DNA of 64,000 bases from Chitinophagales bacterium (GTDB lineage Bacteria > Bacteroidota > Bacteroidia > Chitinophagales > Saprospiraceae). This document shows positions 9,138 to 19,833 of this stretch, piece by piece. The number at the start of each line of letters is the position of its first letter. The stretch's first letter is position 1. Both the position numbers and the translations under genes were made by a program. The DNA lies in assembly GCA_013299105.1 (NCBI GenBank), contig JAAFJY010000009.1, forward strand, positions 124,001 through 188,000, read 5' to 3'. The notes below the pieces were generated by a model. The model worked only from the letters and a program-made list of their open reading frames with translations. It was not told the origin of the DNA and did not search any database.

Positions 9138-9860
9138 TCAGCGTCCAATCACAAATACTGTTGGGCGCTTGTGTAAGTTAGGCGTGCCTTGTTTTTTCCA
9201 CTGCGCTACACTGAGCGTTTTGATCATTTGGGTGCTCAGGCTCAAGTCGACTGCAATGCAAACTTTGGTCTCGCCTTGCAAATGAGTCAATAAAGCCTCT
9301 AACATTTGCTGGTTGCGGTAAGGCGTTTCGATAAAAACCTGGGTGCTTTGTTCACGGATGGCTTGTTGCTCGATTTGCTTGAGCTGTTTACCCACCTCTT
9401 CACGTTTGGCGCTGAGATAACCGCGAAACGAGAAGTGTTGACCGTTCATACCCGAGCCCATCAGGGCAAGCAAAATGGACGAAGGGCCTACCAAGGGCAA
9501 AACTTCGATTCCCTCACGATGAGCCAAGGCTACGACGGCCGCACCAGGGTCCGCAACGCCAGGGCAACCCGCTTCGGATAGAAGCCCTACATCATGGCCT
9601 TCCCGCAAAGGTTGAAGCAAAGCGTTCAACTCCTTGGTTTGGGTATGCTCATTCAACTCCTGCATCATTAAAGTGGGCAAAGGCTTGGGGTGTTGGGTCG
9701 ATTTGATCCAATGCCGGGCGGTTTTTGCCCTTTCTACGATGAAATGATCCAGCTTGTGCACCGTGTCGATCACATATTTTGGGATACTTACATTGTTTTC
9801 TTCCCCCAGCGGAGTGGGAATCAGAAACAATTTGCCCAATTTTTTATCCATTGTGCTCAT
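9138..9860 (-). CDS. Tetrapyrrole-methylase-fold SAM methyltransferase, RsmI-like
   Basis: 240 residues. The sequence opens with GKLFLIPTPLG and carries LLSEAGCPGVADPG and VLPLVGPSSILLALMGSG. These are conserved landmarks of the RsmI (16S rRNA cytidine-1402 2'-O-methyltransferase) branch of the SAM-dependent tetrapyrrole methylase superfamily. This short form is common in Bacteroidota and may act on rRNA, but the target is not proven by sequence. The start at 9860 overlaps the stop of the alkB-like gene by 4 bases (ATGA), which fixes the start and implies translational coupling; ATG at 9851 is the alternative. Confidence 0.85.
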   Translation of the reverse strand: MSTMDKKLGKLFLIPTPLGEENNVSIPKYVIDTVHKLDHFIVERAKTARHWIKSTQHPKPLPTLMMQELNEHTQTKELNALLQPLREGHDVGLLSEAGCPGVADPGAAVVALAHREGIEVLPLVGPSSILLALMGSGMNGQHFSFRGYLSAKREEVGKQLKQIEQQAIREQSTQVFIETPYRNQQMLEALLTHLQGETKVCIAVDLSLSTQMIKTLSVAQWKKQGTPNLHKRPTVFVIGR

Positions 9861-10909
9861 GCTGGTACCGACAATGCCCTTTTGACCCTGCTATTCATCA
9901 AGGCAAACCACAGTGGTGGGAAAAACGAAATGATGATGGAAGTAGGATACCCAAATGGCAATTGCGGGCTTTCGTCAAAATGCCTCAATACCTGGTATTT
10001 GCGATTGGCTTTGAAGTGGTGGTCCGAATGCCGGGTGAGCTCATACAAGAAAATCCGCCCCATTTCGTGGTCCGAATTCCAGGAATGATGTGGTAAAACC
10101 TGCTCATAGCGGCCATTTTCCAGTTTTTTGCGCCGCAAGCCGTAGTGTTCGATGTAGTTGACACTTTCGAGTAAAAGAAAACCAAAAACAGCAATGGCCA
10201 GTGCAAATGGCACCATGCTCCAACCATAAATCCAGGCCACCGCAGCCAAGTAAGCCAATTGACACACCTGAAAACGCAGCATTTCATTTTGCCAGGTCCA
10301 GGCAGATTTGCCTGCTTGCTGCAAACGCTCGGCTTCTAATTTCCAAGCATTGAGGTAGGATCCAGTGACCGAGCGCAACCAAAAGCCGTACAAAGTTTCT
10401 CCCATTCGGGCTGAAGCGGGGTCGTCTTCGGTGGCAACATTTTTGTGGTGACCTCGGTTGTGTTCGATGAAAAAATGCATGTACATCGCCGAAAGCAACA
10501 GCGATTTGGCCAAGAACTGTTCGTGCCAGGTAGCTCGGTGCCCCAGCTCATGGGCCACATTGATGCCGATGGTACCTACAATCAAGCCTACGCTACAAGT
10601 CAAGCCAATGATTTCGTAGCTTGCAAGGCCCCCTTTTTGCAAAGTTTGAAAGTAAAAATGGATCAATGCATACAAAATAGGCAGGTTGAGGTAGAGTAAA
10701 AAGTCGAAAAATCGATCGGCTACCCGGTTTTTCTCCAGCTCCTCAGGAAAATTTTCTTTTGATTTGGGGCCGATCAACTCCAAGACTGGAATCAGCACAA
10801 AACCAACGTAAATGCCGGAAAAAGACCAATGTCCTAAGGTAAATACGCCCCAGAGCGCAGCCAGCGGGGCCGCATAAGCAATCAGGTATTTCCAATCATT
10901 CCATCTCAT
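9857..10909 (-). CDS. alkB: AlkB-type membrane non-heme di-iron alkane 1-monooxygenase
   Basis: 350 residues with about six hydrophobic membrane segments and the full set of di-iron histidine boxes: HELGHR, EHNRGHHKNV, and RHSDHH near the C-terminus, plus the AlkB signature NYIEHYGL. This signature separates true alkane hydroxylases from most fatty acid desaturases. Expected reaction: terminal hydroxylation of medium-chain alkanes or related terminal methyl groups at the inner membrane. Electron donors are normally rubredoxin and its reductase; neither is seen here. Instead a flavin/2Fe-2S reductase is divergently encoded 204 bases away. Co-transcribed with the methyltransferase through a 4-base overlap. 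The substrate is inferred. Confidence 0.88.
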   Translation of the reverse strand: MRWNDWKYLIAYAAPLAALWGVFTLGHWSFSGIYVGFVLIPVLELIGPKSKENFPEELEKNRVADRFFDFLLYLNLPILYALIHFYFQTLQKGGLASYEIIGLTCSVGLIVGTIGINVAHELGHRATWHEQFLAKSLLLSAMYMHFFIEHNRGHHKNVATEDDPASARMGETLYGFWLRSVTGSYLNAWKLEAERLQQAGKSAWTWQNEMLRFQVCQLAYLAAVAWIYGWSMVPFALAIAVFGFLLLESVNYIEHYGLRRKKLENGRYEQVLPHHSWNSDHEMGRIFLYELTRHSDHHFKANRKYQVLRHFDESPQLPFGYPTSIIISFFPPLWFALMNSRVKRALSVPA

Positions 10910-11003
10910 GGTGGGAGGTATTTTAAGATGATCTTGGGACTTTGCTCAAGTTGACTTAATTTTGGCCACTCAAAACCGAATCCCGATTTGTTTGTTAGTG
11001 AAG

Positions 11004-11080
11004 TTTTAGCTGCAAAAGCCTTCAAAATCTTTTAAAGCTAAAAACCTTTACGAAATTGAATTGCCACTGGTTAGTGGCAA
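11004..11080. promoter_or_regulatory. Two dyads between alkB and the reductase gene
   Basis: TTGCCACT-GGTT-AGTGGCAA (11061-11080) is a perfect 8-bp dyad with a 4-base centre, 33 bases upstream of the reductase ATG. A second, wider inverted repeat, TTTTAGCT (11004-11011) with AGCTAAAA (11036-11043), lies beside it. They sit in the shared divergent control region, where an operator for coordinated expression would be expected. No regulator gene is adjacent. Confidence 0.4.
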
Positions 11081-11113
11081 ATACCTTCTGCAAAAATAGC
11101 CAGACCAATCTTT

Positions 11114-12211
11114 ATGAGCAAAAACTTTTTTAAGCTCCGTGTGAAGGAAGTTCGCCGCGAAACCGCGGATGCGTTGACCCTGATTTTTGACGTGCCTACT
11201 GACTTGCAAGACAATTTCAAGTACAAACAAGGCCAATACCTGACTTTGCGTTTTAACTTGAGTGGCAAGGAAGCCCGCCGGGCTTACTCCATGTGCAGCA
11301 GCCCGGTAGATCCTGATTTGGCCATCACGGTAAAGAAAGTGAAAAAAGGCTTGGTTTCTACCCATATTCATGACCAGGTAAAAGCGGGACAGGAACTGGA
11401 AGTCATGGAACCAGATGGCCGATTTTATACCGAACTCAACCCTGACCACCGCAAAACCTACTACCTCATTGGCGCTGGCAGCGGCATTACCCCTTTGATG
11501 TCAATCCTGCGGACCATTCTGGAAGAAGAACCTCAAAGTGCTGTACATTTGCTCTATGGCAATCGCAGCGAGGATGACATCATCTATCAAGCTGAACTGG
11601 CCAATTTGGAACACCGTTATGCCGGTCAACTCAGTGTGACCCACATACTCAGCCAGCCCAAGCGCGAAAAACCAAAGGGCTTGTCGGGTATTTTCTCCAA
11701 AGGCGTGAGTACCTGGACGGGCTTGCAAGGTCGCATTGATGCTGCTTTGTTGAGCAAATTCCTGACAGAACATCCCAATACGGCTAAGACTGCCGAATAT
11801 TTCATTTGTGGACCCGGCAACATGATCGACACCGCTGAAAAGGCCCTTTTGAATCAGCAAGTTGACAGCAAGCATATTCATACCGAACGCTTTGTATCGG
11901 CCCACGAAACAACCCACAAAGCGAGTGGGGTAGGAGGGGCGACAGTCGTAGCAACCCTGGGAGGCCGACCTTATGAGGTACAAGTAGCGGCCAACAAAAC
12001 CATTCTTGACGCTATGTTGGATCAAAAAATCGAAGCGCCTTACTCTTGTACCGCTGGAGCTTGCTCGACCTGCATGGCCAAGGTATTAAAAGGCAGTGTA
12101 AAAATGGACGCTTGTTACGCCCTTGACAAAGAAGAGGTTGCCAATGGCTTCATCCTCACTTGCCAGTCACATCCCACCTCAGAAGAAGTGGAAATAACCT
12201 ATGAATGGTGA
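11114..12211 (+). CDS. FAD/NAD(P) oxidoreductase with C-terminal 2Fe-2S ferredoxin domain (PaaE/HcaR-like)
   Basis: 365 residues in three domains. The flavin-binding barrel has [10 protein letters not shown] near 55-64. The pyridine-nucleotide domain has [13 protein letters not shown] near 116-128 and ICGPGNMI further on. The plant-type ferredoxin domain binds 2Fe-2S through Cys312, Cys317, Cys320 and Cys350 (C-x4-C-x2-C...C). Proteins of this build pass electrons from NAD(P)H to oxygenases such as the phenylacetyl-CoA epoxidase and membrane hydroxylases or desaturases. Placed divergently to alkB and followed by OsmC and aldehyde dehydrogenase genes, it is the best local candidate for the AlkB reductase. 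The pairing is inference from context. Confidence 0.9.
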   Translation: MSKNFFKLRVKEVRRETADALTLIFDVPTDLQDNFKYKQGQYLTLRFNLSGKEARRAYSMCSSPVDPDLAITVKKVKKGLVSTHIHDQVKAGQELEVMEPDGRFYTELNPDHRKTYYLIGAGSGITPLMSILRTILEEEPQSAVHLLYGNRSEDDIIYQAELANLEHRYAGQLSVTHILSQPKREKPKGLSGIFSKGVSTWTGLQGRIDAALLSKFLTEHPNTAKTAEYFICGPGNMIDTAEKALLNQQVDSKHIHTERFVSAHETTHKASGVGGATVVATLGGRPYEVQVAANKTILDAMLDQKIEAPYSCTAGACSTCMAKVLKGSVKMDACYALDKEEVANGFILTCQSHPTSEEVEITYEW

Positions 12212-12289
12212 GGCACCAATGGGTTTCTTAGTAATCTTGCGTAATCCTTTGTTCTTCACTTGTCAACAAACCTAAAAACTCATATCAAT

Positions 12290-12712
12290 ATGAAAATCAT
12301 TCGTCGTGCAGATGCACATTGGGCCGGATCTGGCAAAGATGGTGCCGGAACGGTAAGCACCACCAGCGGTGTTTTGGACCAAACCCAGTACAGTTTCAAT
12401 ACCCGTTTTGCTGATGGCATTGGCACCAACCCCGAAGAGCTGCTCGGTGCTGCTCACGCGGGCTGTTATTCGATGAAATTGGCTTTTGTATTGCAAGGGG
12501 CAGGCATCACTGCCGAAAGTATTGACACCGAAGCCAAGGTCATCATGGAGGATGCGGGTATTACCACCATTGAACTTACGGTGCAAGTGAAGGCCCCTGG
12601 ATTGGATGACGCGCAATTCCAGATTTATGCGCAGGATGCCAAAGACAATTGTCCGGTATCGAAATTGTTCAATGCGCAAATCAATATGCAAGCAATTTTG
12701 GTACAAAAATAG
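12290..12712 (+). CDS. OsmC family peroxiredoxin-like protein
   Basis: 140 residues from the ATG at 12290; an earlier ATG at 12260 would add ten residues not typical of the family. OsmC fold landmarks are visible: NPEELLGAAHAGCYSMKLA with the first conserved cysteine, and AKDNCPVSKLF with the second. These are the two cysteines used to reduce organic hydroperoxides. It sits 78 bases after the reductase gene and 32 bases before the aldehyde dehydrogenase gene. A role in removing lipid or alkyl peroxides formed by an oxygenase system would fit, but that link is inferred. Confidence 0.88.
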   Translation: MKIIRRADAHWAGSGKDGAGTVSTTSGVLDQTQYSFNTRFADGIGTNPEELLGAAHAGCYSMKLAFVLQGAGITAESIDTEAKVIMEDAGITTIELTVQVKAPGLDDAQFQIYAQDAKDNCPVSKLFNAQINMQAILVQK

Positions 12713-12744
12713 TTATCAAGAGTACATTCTCTAAATCAAGTGTC

Positions 12745-14157
12745 ATGCCCGCTATTCCTGTCCGAAATCCGCGCAGTGGCCAGTTCGATTATGAGATTAT
12801 TCCACCTAGCCAGGAAGAATTAAAATTCCTTTGTCAGGGCTTGAGAGCAGGACAGAAAAGTTGGCAATCACAAGGCATTGAGCAGCGCATTGAAGCCTTG
12901 CAAGCCTGGAAAACTGAGATTTTAGCCAAACATGATGACCTGGTAAAAGCCCTGACGCTAGATACTGGACGCAAAGCCGAAAGCATCTTGGAGGTCGAAT
13001 TATTGGCCACTAGCATTGAGCGGTGGTGTGGCTTGGCGCGGGACTTTTTTGCGGAAAAAGTCCATAAAAAATCAGCCATCCCATTCATCGAAATCCACCA
13101 GGAGTTAAGCCCTTTTGGCTTGGTAGGTGTCATCAGTCCTTGGAATTTTCCCTTGCTTTTGTCGATCATCGATGCCATCCCAGCGCTTTTGGCGGGTTCG
13201 GCAGTAGTGGTTAAGCCTTCTGAAATTACACCTCGATTCATAGCTGTAATCCAAGCCAGTATCGATGCGGTGCCAGAATTGGCAAAAGTCTTCTCCTACC
13301 TTGAAGGAGCTGGGGAAACGGGCTCGCATTTGCTGGGAGAAGTGGACCTCGTATGTTTCACAGGCAGCGTTGCAACGGGCAAAAAGGTGTATGCAGCCTG
13401 CGCTGAACGTTTCATTCCCTGTTTTTTGGAGCTGGGGGGCAAAGATCCGGCTTTGGTTTTTGAAGGGGCTGATTTGGAGCGGGCAGCCACCGCTATCCTT
13501 TGGGGCTCGGTGGTCAACTGCGGACATTCCTGCCTGTCTATCGAGCGGGTGTATGTGCAAGCAAACGTTTTTGAAGCATTCTTGAAACTGATCAGCGAGA
13601 AAGCCCAAGCAATCAAACTGGCCTACCCCGGTGTTGACGACGGCCAGATTGGTCCGGTTATTTCAGATCGCCAAGTGGCCATCATCGACGAGCACTTGAA
13701 GGATGCGCTGGAACAAGGCGCTACTTTGCACACTGGCGATACTGCTTGCCAGCCATTAGGTGGTGGTTGGTATTGCCGCCCAACGGTCTTGAGCAATGTG
13801 GCTCAAGGTGCCAAAATCATCCAGGAAGAAACCTTTGGGCCCATTATCCCCATTATTCCCTTTGAAGACGAAGCAGAAGCAATTGCGCTGGCTAATGGTA
13901 CTCAATTTGGGCTAAGCGCCGCTGTTTTTGCCAAAACCTGGGAAGAAGCAGAACGAATTGGCCAGCACATTGAGGCTGGGGCCATCAGCATCAATGACTG
14001 CGCCCTGACCGCTATTGTTCACGAAGGGGAAAAGCAATCGTTCAAATTTTCAGGGATTGGGGGCACCCGCATGGGACCAAGTGCGATCAAGCGTTTTATG
14101 CGCCAAAAAGCCTTTATCGTCAACAAAGCTGGAGTAAGAGACCCTTGGTGGTTTTGA
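12745..14157 (+). CDS. Aldehyde dehydrogenase (NAD(P)+-dependent)
   Basis: 470 residues from the ATG at 12745. The extension back to 12649 overlaps the OsmC gene and is not family-like. Landmarks: SPWNFP at 131-136 (Asn134), the nucleotide-binding FTGSVATGKK at 205-214, general base Glu229 in LELGGKDP, and the catalytic Cys263 in NCGHSCLSIERV. This supports oxidation of an aldehyde to a carboxylate. In this block it would be the last step of alkane to alcohol to aldehyde to fatty acid, though no alcohol dehydrogenase is present. Its stop codon lies next to the left arm of a strong hairpin. Confidence 0.92.
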   Translation: MPAIPVRNPRSGQFDYEIIPPSQEELKFLCQGLRAGQKSWQSQGIEQRIEALQAWKTEILAKHDDLVKALTLDTGRKAESILEVELLATSIERWCGLARDFFAEKVHKKSAIPFIEIHQELSPFGLVGVISPWNFPLLLSIIDAIPALLAGSAVVVKPSEITPRFIAVIQASIDAVPELAKVFSYLEGAGETGSHLLGEVDLVCFTGSVATGKKVYAACAERFIPCFLELGGKDPALVFEGADLERAATAILWGSVVNCGHSCLSIERVYVQANVFEAFLKLISEKAQAIKLAYPGVDDGQIGPVISDRQVAIIDEHLKDALEQGATLHTGDTACQPLGGGWYCRPTVLSNVAQGAKIIQEETFGPIIPIIPFEDEAEAIALANGTQFGLSAAVFAKTWEEAERIGQHIEAGAISINDCALTAIVHEGEKQSFKFSGIGGTRMGPSAIKRFMRQKAFIVNKAGVRDPWWF

Positions 14158-14176
14158 TTTGCAAAACCACCAAGGG
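14142..14176. terminator. Perfect 15-bp hairpin at the aldehyde dehydrogenase stop
   Basis: CCCTTGGTGGTTTTG (14142-14156) pairs perfectly with CAAAACCACCAAGGG (14162-14176) around ATTTG. The left arm encodes the last residues of the aldehyde dehydrogenase. Between convergent genes it probably terminates both, although the T-tract is weak. Confidence 0.65.
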
Positions 14177-14218
14177 GATTGAAGCTTTTACAATTTCAAG
14201 GTAGAGAATTGTGCAGTT

Positions 14219-14893
14219 TTAGTTGACCCGCCCTTTCTTTTGTTTTACCTCATCGATCACCCTTTGTTGCCTTTCCATGTCATTGCGACGGCTAATTTGG
14301 TTCGCATTGTTGATCTCCAGGGTTTTCTTTGCTTCATTGATGCGGGTTTCAGATTCCCGAATTTCACGTTCCAATTTGTCTTGTTCCTTGAGTAATTGAT
14401 CGTAATCTTTCTTCAAGTCATTGAACTTCTTCTCTTCCGCCTGAACTTCCACATCTACCAGATAAGACTTGGAACGACGTTGAAATTCATCCATCCACTG
14501 CCGAAAAGCATCGATTTTTTCAGGGTGCTGGCGAGAAGAAAGGAACGTACCGCCAAGATCCATCCAAAGGGTCATTTCAGTACGGGCACCTCGCTCTACG
14601 AAAGTCGCGTACAAATTTGCTGTAGAAGCGCTGATCGTCGGGATCAAGGCACCAGCAGCTACGATTTCGTTGGTTTTACGGTCTTTCTTGACCTTTGCCT
14701 TAGAATCTTTCAGGTATTCGAGCCAGAGCTTCTCGCTCTCTTTGGTGCTCATTTGATCCAGGCTAATCATGAAACCAGGCTTGGTGCCTTGACTCATGTT
14801 GCGCTCATTTTCCTGTGGGATTTGAGTCATGCCCACTAAAGGACACAATATCAGCAATGCAAACATTGCGATCAAAAAATTTCTCATGGTCAT
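14219..14893 (-). CDS. Secreted coiled-coil protein of unknown function
   Basis: 224 residues. A typical signal peptide (MRNFLIAMFALLILCPLVG) is followed by a globular stretch and, from about residue 140, a long heptad-like charged coiled coil (DYDQLLKEQDKLEREIRESE). I do not recognise a family. The middle part (ISLDQMSTKESEKLWLEYLK) recurs in Bacteroidota secreted proteins of unknown role. The ATG could be two codons later (MRNF). Stop is convergent with the aldehyde dehydrogenase across the 14142-14176 hairpin. Confidence 0.7.
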   Translation of the reverse strand: MTMRNFLIAMFALLILCPLVGMTQIPQENERNMSQGTKPGFMISLDQMSTKESEKLWLEYLKDSKAKVKKDRKTNEIVAAGALIPTISASTANLYATFVERGARTEMTLWMDLGGTFLSSRQHPEKIDAFRQWMDEFQRRSKSYLVDVEVQAEEKKFNDLKKDYDQLLKEQDKLEREIRESETRINEAKKTLEINNANQISRRNDMERQQRVIDEVKQKKGRVN

Positions 14894-14943
14894 GATTTTT
14901 GGGTATGTAGTTATAAATGTTTAGGAGTTGATGGAGTTTACTT

Positions 14944-15492
14944 TCAATTTTGTCCAAACTTCCACTGCTTCACCAGTTCCCAGCTTACGATGCCGACACA
15001 AACTGCGATATTGAGTGAGTGCTTGGAGCCAAACTGCGGGATTTCCAAAACCCCATCCACTTGTGCAAGTACCTCATCCGAAACCCCATCCACTTCGTTA
15101 CCGAACACCAAGGCCAATTTGCACCCTGCCGGAAAAACGAAAGATTCCAGCGAAATGCTGTTTTCAGCTTGCTCGATGGCCCATACTTGCCAGCCATCTG
15201 ATTTCAGTAATCGTACAGTTTCAGCGGCTTCGTTGTAATATTCCCAAGCCACCGTATCTGTTGAACCTAGCGCTGTTTTTAAGATCTCTTTGTGTGGAGG
15301 GACCGCAGTAATACCACACAAATGAATTTTTTCCAGAGCAAAAGCATCCGCTGTGCGAAAGGCAGAGCCCACGTTGAGCGCCGAACGCACATCGTCCATT
15401 ACCAATGCCAAAGGGCTGCGGTTGATGGTTTGCATGGCGCTGCTGCTCAAGCGCTCTAGTTCATCCATGCTTTTTTTTCTAAAAGAAGCCAT
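14944..15492 (-). CDS. SpoU/TrmH family RNA 2'-O-methyltransferase
   Basis: 182 residues, all SPOUT domain. The three motifs of the family are clear: LVMDDVRSALNVGSAFRTAD (motif 1), LALVFGNEVDGVSDEVL (motif 2) and IPQFGSKHSLNIAVCVGI (motif 3, in the trefoil knot that binds SAM). Short single-domain TrmH-like proteins methylate a tRNA or rRNA ribose 2'-OH; which RNA cannot be told here. A TAACTTTG -7 box lies about 50 bases upstream. Confidence 0.9.
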   Translation of the reverse strand: MASFRKKSMDELERLSSSAMQTINRSPLALVMDDVRSALNVGSAFRTADAFALEKIHLCGITAVPPHKEILKTALGSTDTVAWEYYNEAAETVRLLKSDGWQVWAIEQAENSISLESFVFPAGCKLALVFGNEVDGVSDEVLAQVDGVLEIPQFGSKHSLNIAVCVGIVSWELVKQWKFGQN

Positions 15493-15541
15493 TTACTACT
15501 CGTTTGGTTTGTTTGGCGATTGTAAAAATGCAAGGTCCCAA

Positions 15542-15549
15542 CAAAGTTA
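15542..15549 (-). promoter_or_regulatory. Bacteroidota -7 box upstream of the SpoU methyltransferase
   Basis: On the minus strand this reads TAACTTTG, a full TAnnTTTG match, about 50 bases before the ATG at 15492. No -33 box at standard spacing is evident. Confidence 0.4.
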
Positions 15550-15604
15550 CACCCACTTTGCATCAAATATCACAGTATTGTAAAAATGGCTAAGGGAGCG
15601 TAAA

Positions 15605-15647
15605 AAAATAAGATGGGCAGATAAAATAAAGATATCTATCTTATTTT
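15605..15647. terminator. A/T-rich hairpin downstream of pyrG
   Basis: AAAATAAGAT (15605-15614) and ATCTTATTTT (15638-15647) are perfect 10-bp arms around 23 bases. The right arm lies 25 bases past the pyrG stop on the minus strand. A weak stem by base content, so terminator function is tentative. Confidence 0.4.
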
Positions 15648-15672
15648 AGCTCAAATACTAACTGCTTACAAA

Positions 15673-17838
<2,166 letters not shown>

Positions 17839-18106
17839 AACAAACCTTACCAAATCGCAACTGCGTTGCCCCGCTGCGCGAGGCTATTTTGGGAACACGG
17901 ATAAAATTGAGTTTGGGTGTGTTTGTTTGGGTGTGAGTGTGAGAAAATCCCGTTTTCAAGTGATCGGAGACAAAAGTAAAAGCACGAAGCTCCCACACCC
18001 GAACTCACACTTGCACACTCCACACCCATTCTTGCGGATTTCCAGCATGACGTTGACCATGATGTTGACAACTGGCAATCAAAAAACTTGGTAAGGTTTA
18101 TTTTTG
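17839..18106 (+). repeat. Dispersed intergenic element, copy A (long-stem form)
   Basis: Bounded by a perfect 12-bp terminal inverted repeat, AAACCTTACCAA (17842-17853) with TTGGTAAGGTTT (18088-18099). Inside are the core hairpin (GCCCCGC-TGC-GCGAGGC, one mismatch), GGGAACACGGAT and GCGGATTTCCAGCATGACG, all shared with the other copies. Between the last two lies an extra block: a GT-rich run (about 17913-17942) and a CA-rich run (about 17994-18028) that can pair as a long imperfect stem. The same block is in copy B. No reading frame. Directly followed by a copy of the AATTCTG repeat. Confidence 0.75.
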
Positions 18107-18116
18107 AACCGTTACT

Positions 18117-18190
18117 TAGTCAACGTCACGCAAGAAATTCTGTAATTCTGTAATTCTGAAAATTCTGGTTTAGACAAAAAAGTGTCGCTG
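18117..18190 (-). repeat. AATTCTG-type dispersed repeat, copy c
   Basis: On the plus strand: GTCAACGTCACGCAAGAAAT, then AATTCTG-like units repeated every 7-9 bases, then GGTTTAGACAAAAAA. The same order occurs at 54232-54300 and 60165-60240, and in inverted orientation at 31841-31945 and 38965-39060. Confidence 0.65.
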
Positions 18191-18227
18191 GTAGCTGACC
18201 ACCCTTCAACTTTTCAATAAACGGCCC

Positions 18228-19676
18228 CTAATAAAACCCAGTAGGCGCAAACAAAGCCTCTAAATCCATCCAATCCCTGACCAATGGCCTGGAGTTTTCA
18301 TTTTCATGGAGGCCATTGGCGCAGATCATGGTCAGGAAAATAGTCTTTTTCGTTTTGGTTTCCGTCCGGAACACCTCCACTTTGTTGCGCAGTTTTAGGG
18401 CGTAGTCGGCGCTGAAGCTGTAAGTTTTGTCACTAAATTTGATTTCGCATAGATTGATTACCCGGTCATTGCGGTCGATCACCAGGTCGATTTGGGCACC
18501 AGGGCTGCTTTGTTTACTGCGCCAGGCTGAAATTTCGGCGTATACTCCACTGATACCAAGTTTTTGCTTGATGGCATCAATGTGATAACGGCAAATGTTT
18601 TCAAAAGCATAGCCACTCCAGGCATTCCACCTGGCGCTGTCCATTTGACTGAGCCAGGCCCCTTGCCCTTCGGCTTTGGAATCTTTGACAAAATTCAGGT
18701 AAAACAAGGAATAAGGATCAATCAACTGATAAACCACATGCCTTTTTGCTTTGCCGAGCAGGTAATATTTTTTGATAAAACCAGATTGTACGAGCTCGTT
18801 CAAAATGCGGGTAGCGGTGCCTCCATCTTTGATTTTGGCCTGTTTGAGCAGTTCGGGCCGGGTAAGCCCCATGCTTTTATGGGCTAAAGCCTCCACCACC
18901 GCCATATGCCTTTCATGGCGATTGAACAAGGAACGGTATAAATTGCTGTATTCGGTATTCAACAAACCACCGGGGGTGAAAAACAAGCGGTCGATATTTT
19001 GATCCACGCTGCGATTGGGCAAAACTGCATCCAGGTAAAAAGGGATGCCGCCCATGGTCATGTAAAGCTCCAGCAATTGGTAGCGGTCAAAATCGGCCCC
19101 TTTGGCTTGCAAAAATTGCTCAGTTTCTGCGAGGGTGAATGGCTGGAGAATGATCCTTTCAGTAACTCGATTGTGCAAACCACCTCGGTTGTTGATCAAT
19201 TCGCTGATCATCCAAGAGGCCGCTGAACCGCAGCCAATCAGCAAAACATCGCGGCGCATGGCTGCCCAGGAATTCCAAAAATGCTCCAAGGCAGACAAAA
19301 AATCAGAACTGTAGGTATCGAACCAGGGCAACTCGTCAATAAAAATGATTTTGCGTTCCTGAGGGCTCTGTTTGACCAATTCGATCAACAACTGAAAGGC
19401 ATCAAACCAGGATTCGGGCTGGGTTTCAGGCACTAATTGTGGGGCGGCAGCTTTGAAAACCGTGTGGAAATTTTTCAGTTGCTGCTTCAAATCCACATTG
19501 CCTTGGGCTGTCATGCGGAAAGTGAAGAGCTCACCAAATTTTTGGGCCACTAAAAAGGTTTTGCCGACCCTTCTACGACCGTACAAAATCAGAAACTCCG
19601 ATTTATTGCTTCGGTAGCAGCGCTCCAAGGTTTCTAATTCTGATTTCCTACCGATGATGATTTGGTCTGCCGACAT
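18228..19676 (-). CDS. AAA ATPase with PD-(D/E)XK-like C-terminus (DUF234 type)
   Basis: 482 residues from the ATG at 19676 (MSADQIIIGRKSELE), the usual start of the family; the frame extends further upstream through the dyad and is not coding-like there. P-loop GRRRVGKT at 33-40; Walker B KIIFIDELPWFDTY; sensor-like GCGSAASWMISEL. A winged-helix stretch (GLTRPELLKQAKIKDGGTAT) precedes the C-terminal domain. The latter has a nuclease-like Asp in GAQIDLVIDR and the E-x-K pair in LCEIKFSDK. The archaeal ATPase/DUF234 group is widespread with no settled function. A perfect 14-bp dyad lies just upstream and may be its operator. Confidence 0.88.
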   Translation of the reverse strand: MSADQIIIGRKSELETLERCYRSNKSEFLILYGRRRVGKTFLVAQKFGELFTFRMTAQGNVDLKQQLKNFHTVFKAAAPQLVPETQPESWFDAFQLLIELVKQSPQERKIIFIDELPWFDTYSSDFLSALEHFWNSWAAMRRDVLLIGCGSAASWMISELINNRGGLHNRVTERIILQPFTLAETEQFLQAKGADFDRYQLLELYMTMGGIPFYLDAVLPNRSVDQNIDRLFFTPGGLLNTEYSNLYRSLFNRHERHMAVVEALAHKSMGLTRPELLKQAKIKDGGTATRILNELVQSGFIKKYYLLGKAKRHVVYQLIDPYSLFYLNFVKDSKAEGQGAWLSQMDSARWNAWSGYAFENICRYHIDAIKQKLGISGVYAEISAWRSKQSSPGAQIDLVIDRNDRVINLCEIKFSDKTYSFSADYALKLRNKVEVFRTETKTKKTIFLTMICANGLHENENSRPLVRDWMDLEALFAPTGFY

Positions 19677-19717
19677 AACTCGCTTTCTTTTTGAGCAAGT
19701 TAAGGCTTTTTTCAATG

Positions 19718-19750
19718 TTCGCGCTGATTTTAACCCAAAATCAGCGCGAA
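19718..19750. promoter_or_regulatory. Perfect 14-bp dyad upstream of the DUF234-type ATPase
   Basis: TTCGCGCTGATTTT (19718-19731) and AAAATCAGCGCGAA (19737-19750) pair perfectly around AACCC, 42 bases upstream of the start codon. A second, imperfect dyad with the same GCG-rich ends (ATTCACGCCAATTTT and TTTTAGCGCGAAT, 19769-19802) follows in tandem. This could be an autoregulatory operator or an RNA hairpin in the leader. Confidence 0.5.
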
Positions 19751-19833
19751 TCAGCTTTTTTAATGCTATTCACGCCAATTTTACCTCATTTTTAGCGCGA
19801 ATTAAAATGCAAAGATGACCATTTTTCGTATTT

